From Avena insularis (lineage: Eukaryota; Streptophyta; Magnoliopsida; Poales; Poaceae), in contig CM042688.1 in NCBI GenBank assembly GCA_023614405.1, forward strand, positions 442,794,028-442,858,027: 64,000 nt of DNA, read 5' to 3'. Below the pieces are notes generated by a model, which did not search any database, was not told the origin of the DNA, and saw only the letters and a list, made by a program, of their open reading frames with translations. The position numbers were made by a program, and so were the translations under genes. Position 1 is the first letter of the stretch, and the number at the start of each line of letters is the position of its first letter. Shown here piece after piece: positions 1 through 11,890 of the stretch.

Positions 1-506
1 AGACCTTCGCCAACTCAATCGGTATGTCGGCTCGCACTGAGTCAAGTTCCAAGCGCACCCTCCATAGCATCGTGAGCCGGGCTCGGACAGAGCCCGTCCC
101 CCGACACACCACCACCGCTCTAGCTACCTGCACTAGGGACAGGCAGGGCTCCTCCTTTGCCCGACGTGGGGGCCACAATTCCCCTCCCGTGGGGACTTGG
201 TGATCTTTTGCACTGTGTCCCCTCACGGCCTGTCTGACCGACCCACGCCGTAAGGAGACAAACGTATGGTGCGGGCGCTGCCGCTCCACCCACCGGCTGA
301 ACTAGACCAGGAGAGGTGGTGCGAGCGCCTCGCCGAGCTCCTCGATGTCGCCACTCTCACCTTTCCAAGGCCAGGGCCTCTAACAGAAGATGAGACACTA
401 GGGGCTGTGGGTCACCATGCAACCCAGCGCCCCGGTGGATCCCCCAAGTGCTGAGGTGCCATTGCCTGGCTAGGCATCAGCCGCCGAAACACCTCACTAC
501 CACACT

Positions 507-1083
507 GTGGAGGAAGCACCCGCCCCCGCGAGGTCCTACCAGACTACTCCACGAGCGTCAAGGCGGCTAGTGGAGGCAGATCGGTTCCCTCGGAGCCGAG
601 AAGACGCGGACAAATCTCGATGGATATGCCTCCCTAAGGAATCCACCAGCTCGTGGCCGGCCCTCCGCTCGCTGTTCATCACCCAGTTCAGGGAGGCATA
701 CGAGTACCCCTATCCTATTGGGACCCCTGTCAAGAACATCATAAGCTTGAAGGGATCCTCCACAAATCCCCGTGGTGCCCCGACTAGTACTCCTGGTCAG
801 GGGCGGGACATCTGCTCGCCCATGGTGGGGGCGGTGGCGTGTCTAGCGCAATGCTTCCTGTCAGCACCAGGGGTAGGGTCATTGTTTCCCACTTGAGGGG
901 GATCGAGCAGAGCCGCCTCCATGGGAAAGACTTGAAGGAGGAAGGCAAAGGGAAGACCTTTCTGCGTTTTCTACCATGTCTGAGGACATAGCACGAGCCA
1001 GTGCATCAATATCAAGGCGATCCGGCTGGAGCACGAAGGCCTGAGGAAGCGCAAACACGACGATGAGCCTAGCAGCCATCTAA
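507..1083 (+). pseudogene. gag remnant (Ty3/gypsy, probably Tat lineage)
   Basis: Two patches read as gag. At about 654-710 the frame gives SSWPALRSLFITQFREAYE, matching the retrotransposon gag pattern W-x-x-L-x-x-x-F-x-x-x-F-x-x-x-Y-E. At about 957-1045 another frame gives FCVFYHV, a stop, then GHSTSQCINIKAIRLEHEG. This fits the Cys-His tail F-C-x-F-H...G-H-x-T-x-x-C-x-x-L-K-x-x-I-E seen in plant Tat gag proteins. The patches lie in different frames and the second holds a TGA, so this is not a functional gene. It would have encoded the nucleocapsid-like structural protein. The motif reading is direct; the lineage is inferred. Confidence 0.45.
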
Positions 1084-1187
1084 GTGCTCACCTTGGCAGG
1101 GACAAGGAAAGGGTTGTTGAGCCAAGGCTGCTAAATGGTGGCGTGCCGGCGGGGAGGAATGCCTCGGCGCGGTGGACGTCAGGGGCT

Positions 1188-1510
1188 CCCGAGGGCCCAG
1201 GCGCTCACCCTTGCTATGTCCCTGTTTTCCAGCCAGGGGCTATCGAGGATGGGGTTCCGGGGGATCCAAAGGGCCTAGGAGCTCACCCTTGTTATGTCCC
1301 CATTTCCCAACCAGGGGCTGTTGAGGACAGGGACCCGGGGACTCCATTGGGCTACGACGCTCACCCTCGGTATGTCATCGTCTTCCAGCCAGGGGCTATC
1401 GAGAACGGGGAACTGGGGGCTCTAGAGGGCTACGATGCTCACCCTCGGTATGTCCCCGTCTTCTAGCCAGGGGCTATCGAGGATGAGGACCCGGGGGCTA
1501 CCCCCACGAG
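1188..1510 (+). repeat. Four 78-bp tandem units
   Basis: The anchor GCTCACCC recurs at 1203, 1281, 1359 and 1437, exactly 78 bp apart. Each unit contains a 'TATGTCccc..TTCCagCCAGGGGCTatcGAGgac' core and a GC-rich CCCGGGG-like tail. Since 78 is divisible by three, one frame stays open across the array and reads as repeated AHPxYVxxFQPGAIE blocks. I see no sign that it is a real protein. It most likely belongs to the repetitive non-coding 3' region of the retroelement. Confidence 0.85.
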
Positions 1511-1859
1511 GCCTGGGCGATTCCTCTGCCGCACCGTCTATGACGCTCCCGTCGCTCCTCACCAGTTGCCTACCATTGCCTCCCGCGAAGGTGACACCCC
1601 ACCCTATTCATCCTCACTCTCTCTACTTTGAAGCCCCATACTAGCCTATGGTGGCGTTGTAATAAGTCCGGAGCTTTTCTGGTGTTTCTTTGGATGATGC
1701 GCCTAGCACCAACCCCACTATTCTCTTCTCCTTCGGAAAGATATCTTTCGGGAGGCTGTGCGCAACTGGAATTCCTCGACAGGTGCCACGCGAGTGGGAG
1801 GCTAGGCATGGTGTCTATCTCCGGGCCACCGTCCATCGACCCAAGGCCTAAAGCATCGA

Positions 1860-2110
1860 GCTCCAAACTTACGGGCCGGCTCCAGCAACAAGTCACCTCA
1901 CCCAAGGTTCCTGGTTCTCGAAAGGGCCACCTCCCGTCGACCCAGGGCCTAAAGTGTCAAGCTATGAACATACGGACTGGCTCCAGCAACAGGTCACCTC
2001 ACCCACGTTCCCTGGTGCTCGAAAGGGACGACTCTGACAACAAGTCAACTCACCCACAATTCTTGGTGCTCGAAAGGGCCATCTCCTGTCGACCTAGGGC
2101 CTAAAGTGTG
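1860..2110 (+). repeat. Imperfect direct repeats, 'CTCCAGCAACAagTCACCTC' family
   Basis: Related units begin near 1882, 1980 and 2037. They share CAACAAGTCACCTCACCCA, GGTGCTCGAAAGGGcca, TCGACCcAGGGCCTAAAGTGT and GGACTGGCTCCAG. A partial copy of the last two blocks recurs near 2350-2400. Spacing is irregular (about 98 and 57 bp), so these are degenerate units rather than a clean array. Confidence 0.7.
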
Positions 2111-2194
2111 GAAACCCTCGTGCGACACATGTAGGGAACCTCAGTAGCGCATGCTTTGCACCTACAGTCTCTTTCTCGGAGCGCCAACAGAACA

Positions 2195-2535
2195 AGCATT
2201 GCCCTACGGTCCTCGAGAGTCTTACGGGAAGGCTTGTGAGGGTATTCCCTCCAGCGGGCAAACCTCATGCTACACCTATGGTCTTCTCCTCGAGAGGCTT
2301 ATGGGGCGGCTCATGAGGGTACTCCCCTCCAAGTGGCCACTACCAATCGACACCAGGACCTAAAGTGTCAGGCTCTGAACTTACGGACTAGCTCCAGTGA
2401 CAAGGCCCCTGGTGCTTGATAACTTTGCGTAACACATGTATGGGGGATCACGGTAATACATACTTGCCTTACGATCTTCTCCTCGGGAGGCTTGCGGGAC
2501 GGCTTACTAGAGTACCCCCTTCAGTAGCCACTGTT
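2195..2535 (+). repeat. Imperfect direct repeats, 'CTCCTCGAGAGGCTTacGGG' family
   Basis: Units near 2200, 2275 and 2468 share 'cctAcGgTCtTCTCCTCGaGAGGCTTaTGGGgcGGCTcaTgAGgGTAcTCCCcTCca'. The rest of 1-2690 between the named repeats shows nothing further that I can classify. Confidence 0.65.
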
Positions 2536-2690
2536 ATGGACCCTCCTCAAGAACCTAATCACATTTGCGTGGCTCTATGGTTTGCTGTTGGAGAGTCCAC
2601 GTGGCGAGCCTCGCCTTCGAGAGTCCACAAGGATGCACATAGACCTGTGGTTCTCTCCTCGGGAGATCTGCAGAAGCCTCGAGGGGGAGC

Positions 2691-5600
2691 TGTAGCACCC
2701 TGGGTAAAACCCCTACTAGAAAATCGCTTGATGTTTTTGTTTGTGCATCATCATGACTGCATGATCATGTCATCATGCCACATTGTATTTGAGCATCTTC
2801 ATGTTTGGATGCATATAATTTTCCTAAAACTATTTTCTAAAAGGCTATCTTTATTTTTCTAATTCTCCCCATCTCTATTTAAAATTAAAACCCCGGCCTT
2901 TTTTCGAATATTTTGTTTTGTCTAAAAGCTATTTACAAAAACCAGCTTTGCAATTAAAACAAGCTAAAAGAAATAAAAACTATTTTTGTTCTAGGAGAGG
3001 CCGCCACCGGCCAGGCCCAAAGGGACCGGCTAGAAGCAACCTACAACCACGTAATCGACCCTAACCTTAATCCCCCTACCTTACCCCAAACATGGCTGCA
3101 CGCAATCCCTAGCCCCACCACCGCGCGCAATCCCAGCTGCGCCCCACCTGGCCCCGCTCCCTCGCGACTCAACCCCTGCCGCTAGTGCCTAGGCCCGCTC
3201 GGCTCTCCTTCCTTGCAACATCCTCCCCACCTACCCCCGCTCCTCCCTGCTCCCTCTCTACGAGCCACCGCCGCCTGCGCTCCAACCAGTGGCCACGCCG
3301 CTCGATCCCCACCCCTGAGCCAACCGCTGTGAGCCATCCCTTCGTAGTGACCCGCCGCCGCGGGAGATGTCCGCCCAAGCTCCACACCCGTGGTCCTGCC
3401 TCCTCGTCTTCCCTGGGCCCTGCCGCTAAGCTCTCCCACCACAGCTGCTTCCTCCCTCCGCCCATGGCACCGCCGCCTACAAATCCGGCGCCCGTCGACC
3501 TCGTACCCCTGCTTCTAGACGACTGCATCGCTGCTGAGCGCTGTCCTCATTGTCGCCTCCTCCAACCGCCTCTCCGCCGACGTGTCCGCCGTCTACACCT
3601 CGCAGCAACCCCGTCTCCTCTGCCGCCAAGGCCGCCTGCCTGCGCCTCTGCTCTTCTACTGCACCCTGCCGCTTGTCCGCCCCTCTCGAGCTCGTCTGCT
3701 GCTATTTGCGAGGCTCCATCGCCCCACCCCTAGCATGCCCACGCCTCCCACTCGCCCTGCTACTGGCCGCCAATGCCCAGGTCTTTGCCGTCCCACCATG
3801 GGCAGGAGCACGCCGACCTCCCGGTGCTCCTGGTAGCCCTCGCACTGCCTAGGCTCCGTTGGCCGTCTCCGTCTCCATCTAATCAACGAGGCCTCATGCA
3901 TCTGTCCCATTCCAATGTATAAACCCGTCTATTTCAGCTTGTTGTATGTGCCTCTGTTCCATTTTTGGTTCCTTGTGTCGGGTCCGACATGTGTGCTTGA
4001 GAAGAAATGATGCGGGGATGTGGTGATCAACCTGTGGCCATCTATTTTGGATGCTACGATCTTCGAGTAAATTTGGGCAAAATCTTCTTGTCAACAAGTT
4101 CAACCCAAGGCCGACACCTCCGAAGGTTGAACAAGGCGTGACTCGAAGAACACCGAGGCCAAGACAAGGTCGACGTCGACGAACCAAGAGGGAACCACAA
4201 GATCTTTGAGAGTGAACCGAAGGCCACTGATGCTGAATTCCGAGACCCTCGACATGGAACTCGAACACGGCGATGCCTACTTCCAAGATCTTCTTCATGG
4301 ACCGGAGAGCGAACCCCGAAGCCTGATTCCGGAACCCGAAGACCGAACCCTCGGAACCAAGTTCGCCAAACCCCAAGTGTGACCCCTTTTCCGAGACCCC
4401 TATTTTTATAATATATGATATCCACCTTGTTAAATTAATTGTTCATACTTGCATACATATGTTGTGGTTTGGGGGCTTTATGCCGATTCACCTAAATTAA
4501 ATATGGAGACCATGTGCGGGTTTTTCTTGTCTTATAATGGCTCCTTTTAAATTTGTATGTATAGCGAACCGATGCTACGTTTTGTCTTGTTAATACAACA
4601 TTTAAATTGCGGGGTGTCTAAACAACATAAACCATCTAATAGATTGTCGGGACCCCGGTTCCGCTAAATATTGCCTAATCGCATCACATCTTTGTCATGT
4701 CATGCATCATGCCCGATATTCTACCGTAGTATTAAATACTGCATCTGGTGGTTCTTTTAGTGCCTTTGCTTTTTCACAGATTAGGCCGATGAGTTGCTGC
4801 GAGTGTCGACCTGATCTTCGGATGAACCATCATCAGTGTTTCCCAGACGAGCATTCTCCCACTTTCTACCGTTTATATTTATAGTCTTTACTTCCTCCTG
4901 TTGATCTATTGCTATCTGTGTGTTGTGATGCTTTAGTTTCCATACCATTTACATCACTTGCAGCCTCTATATTGCCTTGGACACCTCCTATTGCCTATTG
5001 TTTGGTAGACAGTTGGCCTTATGAGTCGTAGTTGCTTGCTCAGGTGCTGTTTCGTGTCATTGATGTTCCACTATTGTTAGGAGGTTGGCACATGCTTAAT
5101 GGGGAATATGATCATGACTTTCAATATAACTTGTCAATTAAAATGTTGGAATTAGATATAATGCAAAGGCACCAATGGGTAACAGTCAATATTTTGTTTT
5201 TAACCGCCCACTTGTGGCACCTAGGACCTGAGTTCTTGACACCTGTTCCGAGACTGCACGCGCTAACCACATGTGCGGTGTCTAGGCACCCCTATCGACT
5301 TATTACCTGATTTCAAAGTACTGTACTGGGGGCCACAAGCTAGTTCGGGCTTTATACGTTACCTACTGTACCTATGCCATGTATGCCATGTTTATTACCT
5401 GTTGCTCGATGAGCGTTTATTACTGTTACGTAGGTGTGGCACTCACGGGAATATATTGTCTATGACGCCTACTCGCATGACAAGTCCACGCAACCTCAGG
5501 GTCCGTATGAGGAGGATTAGCTATACCTCGTATGGATAGCTCATTCGGGTGGCCCCCATGTACTTGCTTTGGGTCTGGGAAAGTATCGTGTCCGAAGCCC

Positions 5601-6317
5601 AGCTGACATATCGATGGGTGTATGTTAATTGATCTGGCAAAAGGGGTTGAAGTAGAAACTTTGGTGCCCCCTGCATGGTTAAATCTTTTTGAAAAGCCAT
5701 GTCCATGGTTAGGGATGACTTGGAGCACAATTTCTCGATCATAGACAACTATAATTAATGAATTGCTGTTATCATATGACTTGGATATGATATGACTAGT
5801 AAGTTGGATAACCACCATGGAAAGAATGAATAACTCTGCCAACCGTGTGAGTTTCCTCAGCAGGACTTCCTCGTTTGGTTTCAAGGGGGAAATACAAGGA
5901 TGGGTATGTTTGGTGTTAGTATTAGATTGGTTTCGAATAGGTCTTTCTTATCCCTCTCTGATAGCCGACAGTTATATTGAGTCTCTATAGGTTGTGTAGT
6001 GCATTCTTTGCTACCGCTTTAGTCCACACCGAATTCTAGACTCGTTGTGTACTAGCCTCAGTACTGACTGCTCCCTTTTTCTTTTTCCCTTTGTCGGCAC
6101 CCCTTTTGTTTAACATGTATAAGTTCGATGTCGTTAGCAGGGTTACCCTTCCGGCTTGGCCTGGGCAGGGTTATGGACGCCATTGGTTATTCTTTAGGGC
6201 TCTTAGCCCAATTTGCTCCTTATCAGTACTCCGATGCTGTATCGTTTTCAAGGTGATTTGGATATTTGTACTGTATATCTATATTCTTGACTCGACGAGT
6301 CGTTGTTGTATATGTAT
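2691..6317 (+). mobile_element. 5' LTR of element A, left part
   Basis: Starts TGTAGCACCCTGGG and runs 3.6 kb to the insertion point of element B. It matches the second LTR copy closely over 2691-4711 (for example the block 4380-4700 against 27110-27450). Its first half has a GC-rich, pyrimidine-strand-biased section (3000-3900) that yields spurious proline-rich frames. I see no gene in it. Positions 5640-5760 carry a motif shared with the LTRs of B and D. Confidence 0.85.
6313..6317 (+). repeat. Target-site duplication of element B, left copy (TGTAT)
   Basis: TGTAT directly precedes the TG of B at 6318 and is repeated directly after B at 18091-18095. Removing B and one copy rejoins the LTR of A. 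Confidence 0.9.
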
Positions 6318-9300
6318 TGAAACACCCCTAGTTTTAATGACTCTCTAATTAGGGTTTGAGTGTGCATAACATGAGCATCATATCTTAAAATGCATGGAAG
6401 AAAACCATATACAAAAACCCTAAACCCTAATTCTCTCCTCTATTTCTTTGAAACTTATTCAAAAGGGTGGCTTTTGAATTTTTAAAACTACCAAAATTAT
6501 GGAGCCCAAATGGATTATAAGGGCCCCATAGTATTTTAAATGTTTGCAATAACCTCTGGTATTTTGAAAATATTCAAAACAGTTTGAAATATGAAAATGC
6601 AAAGAGAAAAGAGAGAAAACTAAATGGAAAATGGATTTTCGAAATAAAAACCTGTTTCTAACCCTATCTGGGCCAGCATCCAGTGTAGCCCATCTCTCCC
6701 TCTCCTCTCTGCCTTCGCGCGCGCAGCAGCAAGTAGAAGCCACAGCCCACCCGAAGCCCATGCACAACCCAGGGCCATTGTACTGTTTCGTCGAGGCTAT
6801 TGTCGTTGTCCACCTTCCTTCCCGCCCGAAGCAGGTCGCTGACACCACCGCATCGCTCGCTGGCATGGAGATGCGTGCCACTTATGACACCGACGTTTAC
6901 AAGACCCCCTTGGACCTACGAGGAACCCTAGCCGTGCCCAGTTCTTATTCCCCTTCCTCTCTCTTCCACTTCTAGCCGGAGCCCGAAACCCTAGCTCCCA
7001 GGTCCTCTTCCTCCCTGCTGTCTCCGGTCGCCTCGAGCCAAGCCGAGGCCACCACCATGACCACCTCGTCTCCCTCTACCTCCTCCATGAAGCGTGCATG
7101 CCGGGAAGGCCCCACCTCCCTGGAATCAAGCTCGTTCTCATCATCGGCCGCCGTAGTCATCCCTTTGATTCAACGCTGTCTGACCATCCCCGGCCTTGCC
7201 GACCCCACCATCGTGACCAGGTTGATCTTTTGGTCCTCCTAGACCTTCCCTCTCTCTCCCTCTCACCCTGGTTCGAGTTAGCGATGAGAACCTGGCGCCA
7301 CCACCGCCGCTGTCCGCCGTCGCTCGAGTTGCTCCGGTTACCAATCGTGAGTGGCGCTGCCAGTTTCTAGTAGCCCGCGTCACCCTCTCTCGAACGCCCC
7401 AACCGCGCTAGCCCACGCCACACCTAGTGCTGGATTCGAACCCCAGCAGAGGGAATCTCCATTGCTGACGTCATCATGACGTCAGCATGATGCATTAAGG
7501 CATTTTCTTTTATTAAATCTCTTCTGTAATTATTTTAATAAATGAAAATGCTGACAGGTGGGCCCAGTCTGTCAGGTTTTTAATCTTTTTGGAAATGTTT
7601 TCTAAAATGATTAAATATATGACATGTGGGTCCAAGTTGTATGATATTTTATATAATATCCAAAAATGATTAATTGTTTTCAAAATGATTGAAAAATGGA
7701 TTTAAAATTGGGAAAATCATAACAAATTCATTTTAAGTCAGAAAAATACAAATAATATATCAAAATGTTTAGAAAAATGAGATCTATCTCATAGCATCAA
7801 AATCATGCATTGTTCAACGACTGAAATTGCAAGTCTAAATAGAAGAAGCAATTAAACCTCGCAGGTGATTCCGAGGTTCCCCTTGTTCTAGGGTTTGCAC
7901 CCCTCGGACCCTGTTTAAAATGACCAAGCATGTTCTAGGATTTCAATTCAATGTTATTTAACTTGTCATATCATCATCCCTGCTTGAGCATTGCATCGAT
8001 GCCACATGTTGATTGTTCTCCCCTTTCTTTCTCGTGTTTACTTCTTTTCGATAGAATACGATACCAACTCCGAGATTGAAGATCGAGATGAACACCATCG
8101 AAGATGGAAGGTCAATACTTGACCAACTGTAATCAAGTCAAGTTGACAAACCCTGAAGATCTATAGTTGGGTATCAACAAGCAAAGGCAAGCATAGACCC
8201 ACACATGATATAATCCTACGATTTCAAAGTATTTCATTCCTGCCATGTGCATACGATTCTAAAGTCTTTTATCGATAGATAGAGTAATCCTATCTGATGC
8301 ATGTTACCTTTGTATCGTATACTCCCTGATCCACTGCTCCTAGCATAACTAGGGTTTGACTTATGAGCTTCGCTAGAGCTATTTATGTCCTTTGTGCTTA
8401 GCCATGCTTAGCTGTTACCGCTGGTTCACTCGGTTGATGAATCAGAGCTGCGAATGAACCTAGTTGGACAAGGTGATGTGGTATGATTAGAGATGAAATT
8501 TAAACATGTTAAGGCTTGTATGGGAGGCCATGTCGGGTAGTGGTTTTTGTAGTCCCATACTTACCACCACCAGGATCCGAGTTCTTGCCTCTTGAACCAA
8601 GATGAGCGTACAACCACATGGGGGCCTGTAAACTCCCTCGACCAACTAACTTGCCTAGTAGATTCCATGAGTCACATAGTTCGGGTGTTCCATTCGACAT
8701 ATGCATTTTGGTTGTTCTCGAAGGCGGTGAAGGAGGTGCATTCATACAGGTAGGTAAGCATGGTTGGGAACAAGAGAGGCACGACCTCCATAATCTTAAA
8801 CCCTGCGCACATCTCTAGGGACCGACTTCGGGACTTTACCCGTTACGGCGACATCTCCTTAGGGTGTGACTCATGGTCTCGGCCAAAGCAAGGTAAAATT
8901 CGTGGTTAACCACTCTTTGCCGGCCTTCCAAGGAAGAGGGCTAATGATCTGGCAGTAAGAATCAGTTGGTACGTGTGGGTAAAGTTGTACACCTCTACAG
9001 GGTAATAATATTTTCAAAAAGCCGTGTCCATGGTTATGGATAACTTGAGAACATACGTGATGATCATAAAGAACTATAACCTAATCGTAAAATTTAGCAA
9101 GTAAGTAAAGTGTATTCTAAGGATGCTTCCTCAGGGATTGAGGGGATGATTCTAGTTGATGGGTTCAGCTGATAAAGATTTAGTGGATATAAAAGATGAT
9201 CAAAGCTAGATATGTCGCTTTCTTATCCCCTTTCAAATGTTCTATTTAGTCGAGCTTCTTCTACTTCTTTTACAAAGAAAGTTAGCTTTATGCAAAATAA

Positions 9301-9739
9301 CCCCACCAGCCATAAGTCCTGCGGAGTACACCCTGTACTCAGCCTTGCTTTGTTTATACTTTTGCAGAAGGTAAGTGTTACTGTAGAAGAAGAGTTTGTT
9401 ATAGTATCGACGTCGACGAGTAGCTTGGGGTTCCCGGTCGGCAGCCTGGAATCTATGGAATGGGACGTCATCGTTATGCTTCAGACCTCTTAGGCCATTT
9501 GTTAAGTTTGCTATACTTAATAGCACAATTTGCCTTCTGTTGTTTGGTGTTTGTGGTCAGTGACCTCTTCTTGTAATATTTTGGTTCTTTTCTAAGATAT
9601 GAGCTCACTGTAATAACATTTGTGTCATAAGGTAACTGTTGGGTTACCGATTCTTCACTAGATATCCTCGAGCTCTAGGTTAAGCTTATGTTAGGCTAAG
9701 GTCTGGGATTTGTCTAGGTCTAATCCTGGGGGTGTCATA
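6318..9739 (+). mobile_element. 5' LTR of element B
   Basis: Starts TGAAACACCCCTAG (first bases drifted from TGTAACACCCC) and ends GGGTGTCATA (drifted from ...TGTCACA). Length is 3422 bp. It aligns along its whole length with 13419-18090 once the 1.26-kb insertion is removed. No gene; small open frames in it recur in the other LTR only because the LTR is duplicated. Confidence 0.9.
7463..7487. promoter_or_regulatory. Perfect palindrome with two TGACGTCA cores in the B LTR
   Basis: Arms TGCTGACGTCAT and ATGACGTCAGCA are perfect inverted complements around a single C. TGACGTCA is the canonical ACGT-core site of plant bZIP/TGA factors. The equivalent place in the 3' LTR (about 15821-15846) has two substitutions that spoil the symmetry. 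A role in LTR transcription is inference. Confidence 0.5.
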
Positions 9740-9744
9740 GGTTT

Positions 9745-9756
9745 TGGTATCAGAGC
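9745..9756 (+). promoter_or_regulatory. Primer-binding site of element B (initiator Met tRNA)
   Basis: TGGTATCAGAGC lies five bases after the 5' LTR end. It is the standard complement of the 3' end of plant initiator methionine tRNA. Confidence 0.88.
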
Positions 9757-11514
9757 AGTACCGACTGTTGGAAAACCTTTCTACTAGGCGATGTTGAGTC
9801 TAGTGTTTGTGAAAACTACCTCAAAGATGAAAATTACTTGCGAAAACTCTAGTATGTGTCTTTGTTTCCTTATACAGTTTTGCTCTAACTCTGGGCCATC
9901 TTACCTTGTGTTGATTAGAAAAGTTTTACTATCTCATCTCATCTTTCAAAGCTTAGGTGCCTTTTTGGCATGTCGTTTCTTAACCAGTTGACCTAGTGTT
10001 GAGTTCTCTAGAGTTGTGTGTGTGTTCCTTGTTTCCCTTTGCTCTTTTTCAGCTAAGAGATTCATTTCCATCACGATCTCTCTATCTTATGGACCCACAA
10101 CAATATGTCGATGTTCCACAATGTTCTGTTCTAGGTCTCGAGGTTTCCTTTTGCTTCGTGTGCCTCCTTTTCATTTGTTTGGGTACTTTAGAAGTTGTGT
10201 CTTCTTCTGTAAGCAACCTCCTGATTACTACCTTGTGGCACCCTTCATGCTACTAAGATAGTAGTTGCTCCTTTCTTCGAGTTTTAACCATTGGACTTGG
10301 ACTGAAGATCCCTGATTGTGCTGGATTCTAGTGTTGTGAATCTTGTACATGAAGCTAACCTTTAACCCCATATCCATTTCATTGATCCCTGTTGTTAACG
10401 TTTAAATATTACCTCATGATGGCTAGTACCTTCTACTCTAGCCTTCAAGCTTGTGGTATTTGCTGCGATCGAATTGTGACAATTAAGGACTTCCCCTACC
10501 ACATGTAATGGAATATGTTCTTCAAAGGAACCAAATATATCACAAAAAAGAGCTCCTCGCAAGTTTCGTATCTATACTTGTGACTCTTCCACACCTCCTT
10601 TATATGCATCGGTCCTCGGAAGATTGTAGACTTATGCATCCACATCTCAGGATTCTATCCTGAGCATGTTCCTTTTCCCTTGTTGTTTCCGACCATTGCC
10701 TACCAGTTGGTAGCCAAGTAGTAAATGTGCATTGTTGTCTTCTAGTGTAAGAGACTCTTATGGTCTGTCTAGACAAACCATTTCAGCATGTCAGGAGAAA
10801 CAAACTCCAGTACCTCGTCATTTCTGGAACCAGGTCAAAGTGTTGTAATCTGCAGAATAATAAGCGATGATTAGCTTCTGTTCTATTATACCATAAAGTA
10901 TAACACTCCTTATATACTAAGTAGTCGTGCTAAGTTCCCTGACCACCTAATGAAGTGATACTCTAACACATCTTTACCCACCCTTCCTCAGAGCTTTCGT
11001 GCTTGTGAATGATGCATGTGCATAACAATGTGTACATCTGAGATTCTTAGCAATCATTACTTCTTTGGACCTCAACAAGGACATTTGTGCCATTCTTAGC
11101 GTGATGGTTAACCTATCACTAAGCGAAGTTTGACTGTGCTACCAAGTACTCTCGGTCAAAGAGTTAGGCTCGTGCCGAAGCTCTGAGACTATGTATTCTT
11201 GCCTTACCAAGAAAGTTTCCTCTTGAACTAAGTGACATATCAGTGGTTCGTGATATTCTAACTATATTCTAGAAGTATCCCCATGTTGCCACATGACCGC
11301 GTTGTTGAGTTCTTGAGCATGCAAGTTTCCTGAACTGCTCCTTTCTCCAAGGATCTGTACTAGATAACCCTGAACTAGTTAGTTGAGCTTAAATACCAAC
11401 TTGGAGAGTTGTAAGACATCAGATTTGTTCCTACTAAAGGGATGTCTAGTTTTGTTCGCGCTGAAGAAAGATATTATTGCCTTTGTGGAAATGTTATCGT
11501 CCCCACCTTTGATT
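9757..11514 (+). other. Element B interior, upstream of RT fossil: no readable gene
   Basis: By position this should be gag and protease. I see only short frames broken by stops in all frames and no recognisable zinc-knuckle or protease motif. It is decayed retroelement DNA. Confidence 0.6.
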
Positions 11515-11890
11515 TGATACGGGTTATCCTCAAATCAAACTCAATCCTAGGGACTATCCGGATGATGTATTTACTCGTGATGTTTCACCTAGGTACATCT
11601 TCATGTCCTTCGGTCTGACAAATATTCATGCTTTGTACATACAATATATGAGTCCATCCTCTTGGAGTATATTGATAAGTTTGTTATTGATCCCATCGAT
11701 GACATCCTTACCTTCTCCATGCTAGACAATATTCATATGGAATAGTTAGCACTAATGTTGGAAAATTTGGAGAACAGTCTTCATGCCATCTCGAAGTATG
11801 TGTTCTGTATGTTAGAAGTAACCTTCTCTGGTTCATGTGCAATTTTTGAAGGTTGTCGCCATGGATTCAAGTAGAGTTATTCCTGTTTCC
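11515..11890 (+). pseudogene. Reverse transcriptase fossil of element B
   Basis: Reading from 11522 gives GYPQIKLNPRDYPDD and, further on, FMSFGLTNIHALY. These match the RT landmarks SGYhQIki and vMpFGLtNAPa of gypsy elements. A frameshift near 11670 is followed by EYIDKFVIDPIDDILTFS, matching the catalytic 'LDkFVvvfIDDIL' block. KYVFCMLEVTFSGSCAIF then matches 'KCeFwl.eVtFLGhvis'. Stops and frameshifts rule out function. RT would have copied element RNA to DNA inside virus-like particles. The order and spacing of four RT landmarks make this convincing despite heavy decay. Confidence 0.7.

Larger units (their letters stand above)
1..2690 (+). mobile_element. Decayed internal region of a gag-bearing LTR retrotransposon
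   Basis: This GC-rich stretch lies left of the first clear LTR. It contains a degraded gag fragment (about 507-1083) followed by three families of short direct repeats and no long open frame. A gag followed by repeat-rich non-coding DNA is common in Tat-lineage and other large gypsy elements of grasses. Its own LTRs are not in the window. It ends in a purine-rich CTCGAGGGGGAGC directly before the TG of element A, but that resemblance to a polypurine tract may be coincidental. A CACTA-type transposon interior is an alternative I cannot exclude. Confidence 0.45.

Noticed and set aside
2678..2690. CTCGAGGGGGAGC before the 5' LTR of A, which could make 2691 the 3' LTR of an element on its left.
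   Set aside because: It shows no similarity to the true polypurine region of A (20101-20137), and the LTR is followed by a PBS with the interior on its right. Chance resemblance is simpler.
3185..3852. Long proline/serine-rich frames on both strands in the LTR of A.
   Set aside because: They are caused by C-rich composition with few stops. The second LTR copy does not keep the frames and no motif is seen.
6414..6431. AAACCCTAAACCCTAA, similar to plant telomere repeats.
   Set aside because: Only two units, present at the same place in both LTRs of B (also near 13515). It is part of the LTR, not a telomere or interstitial array.
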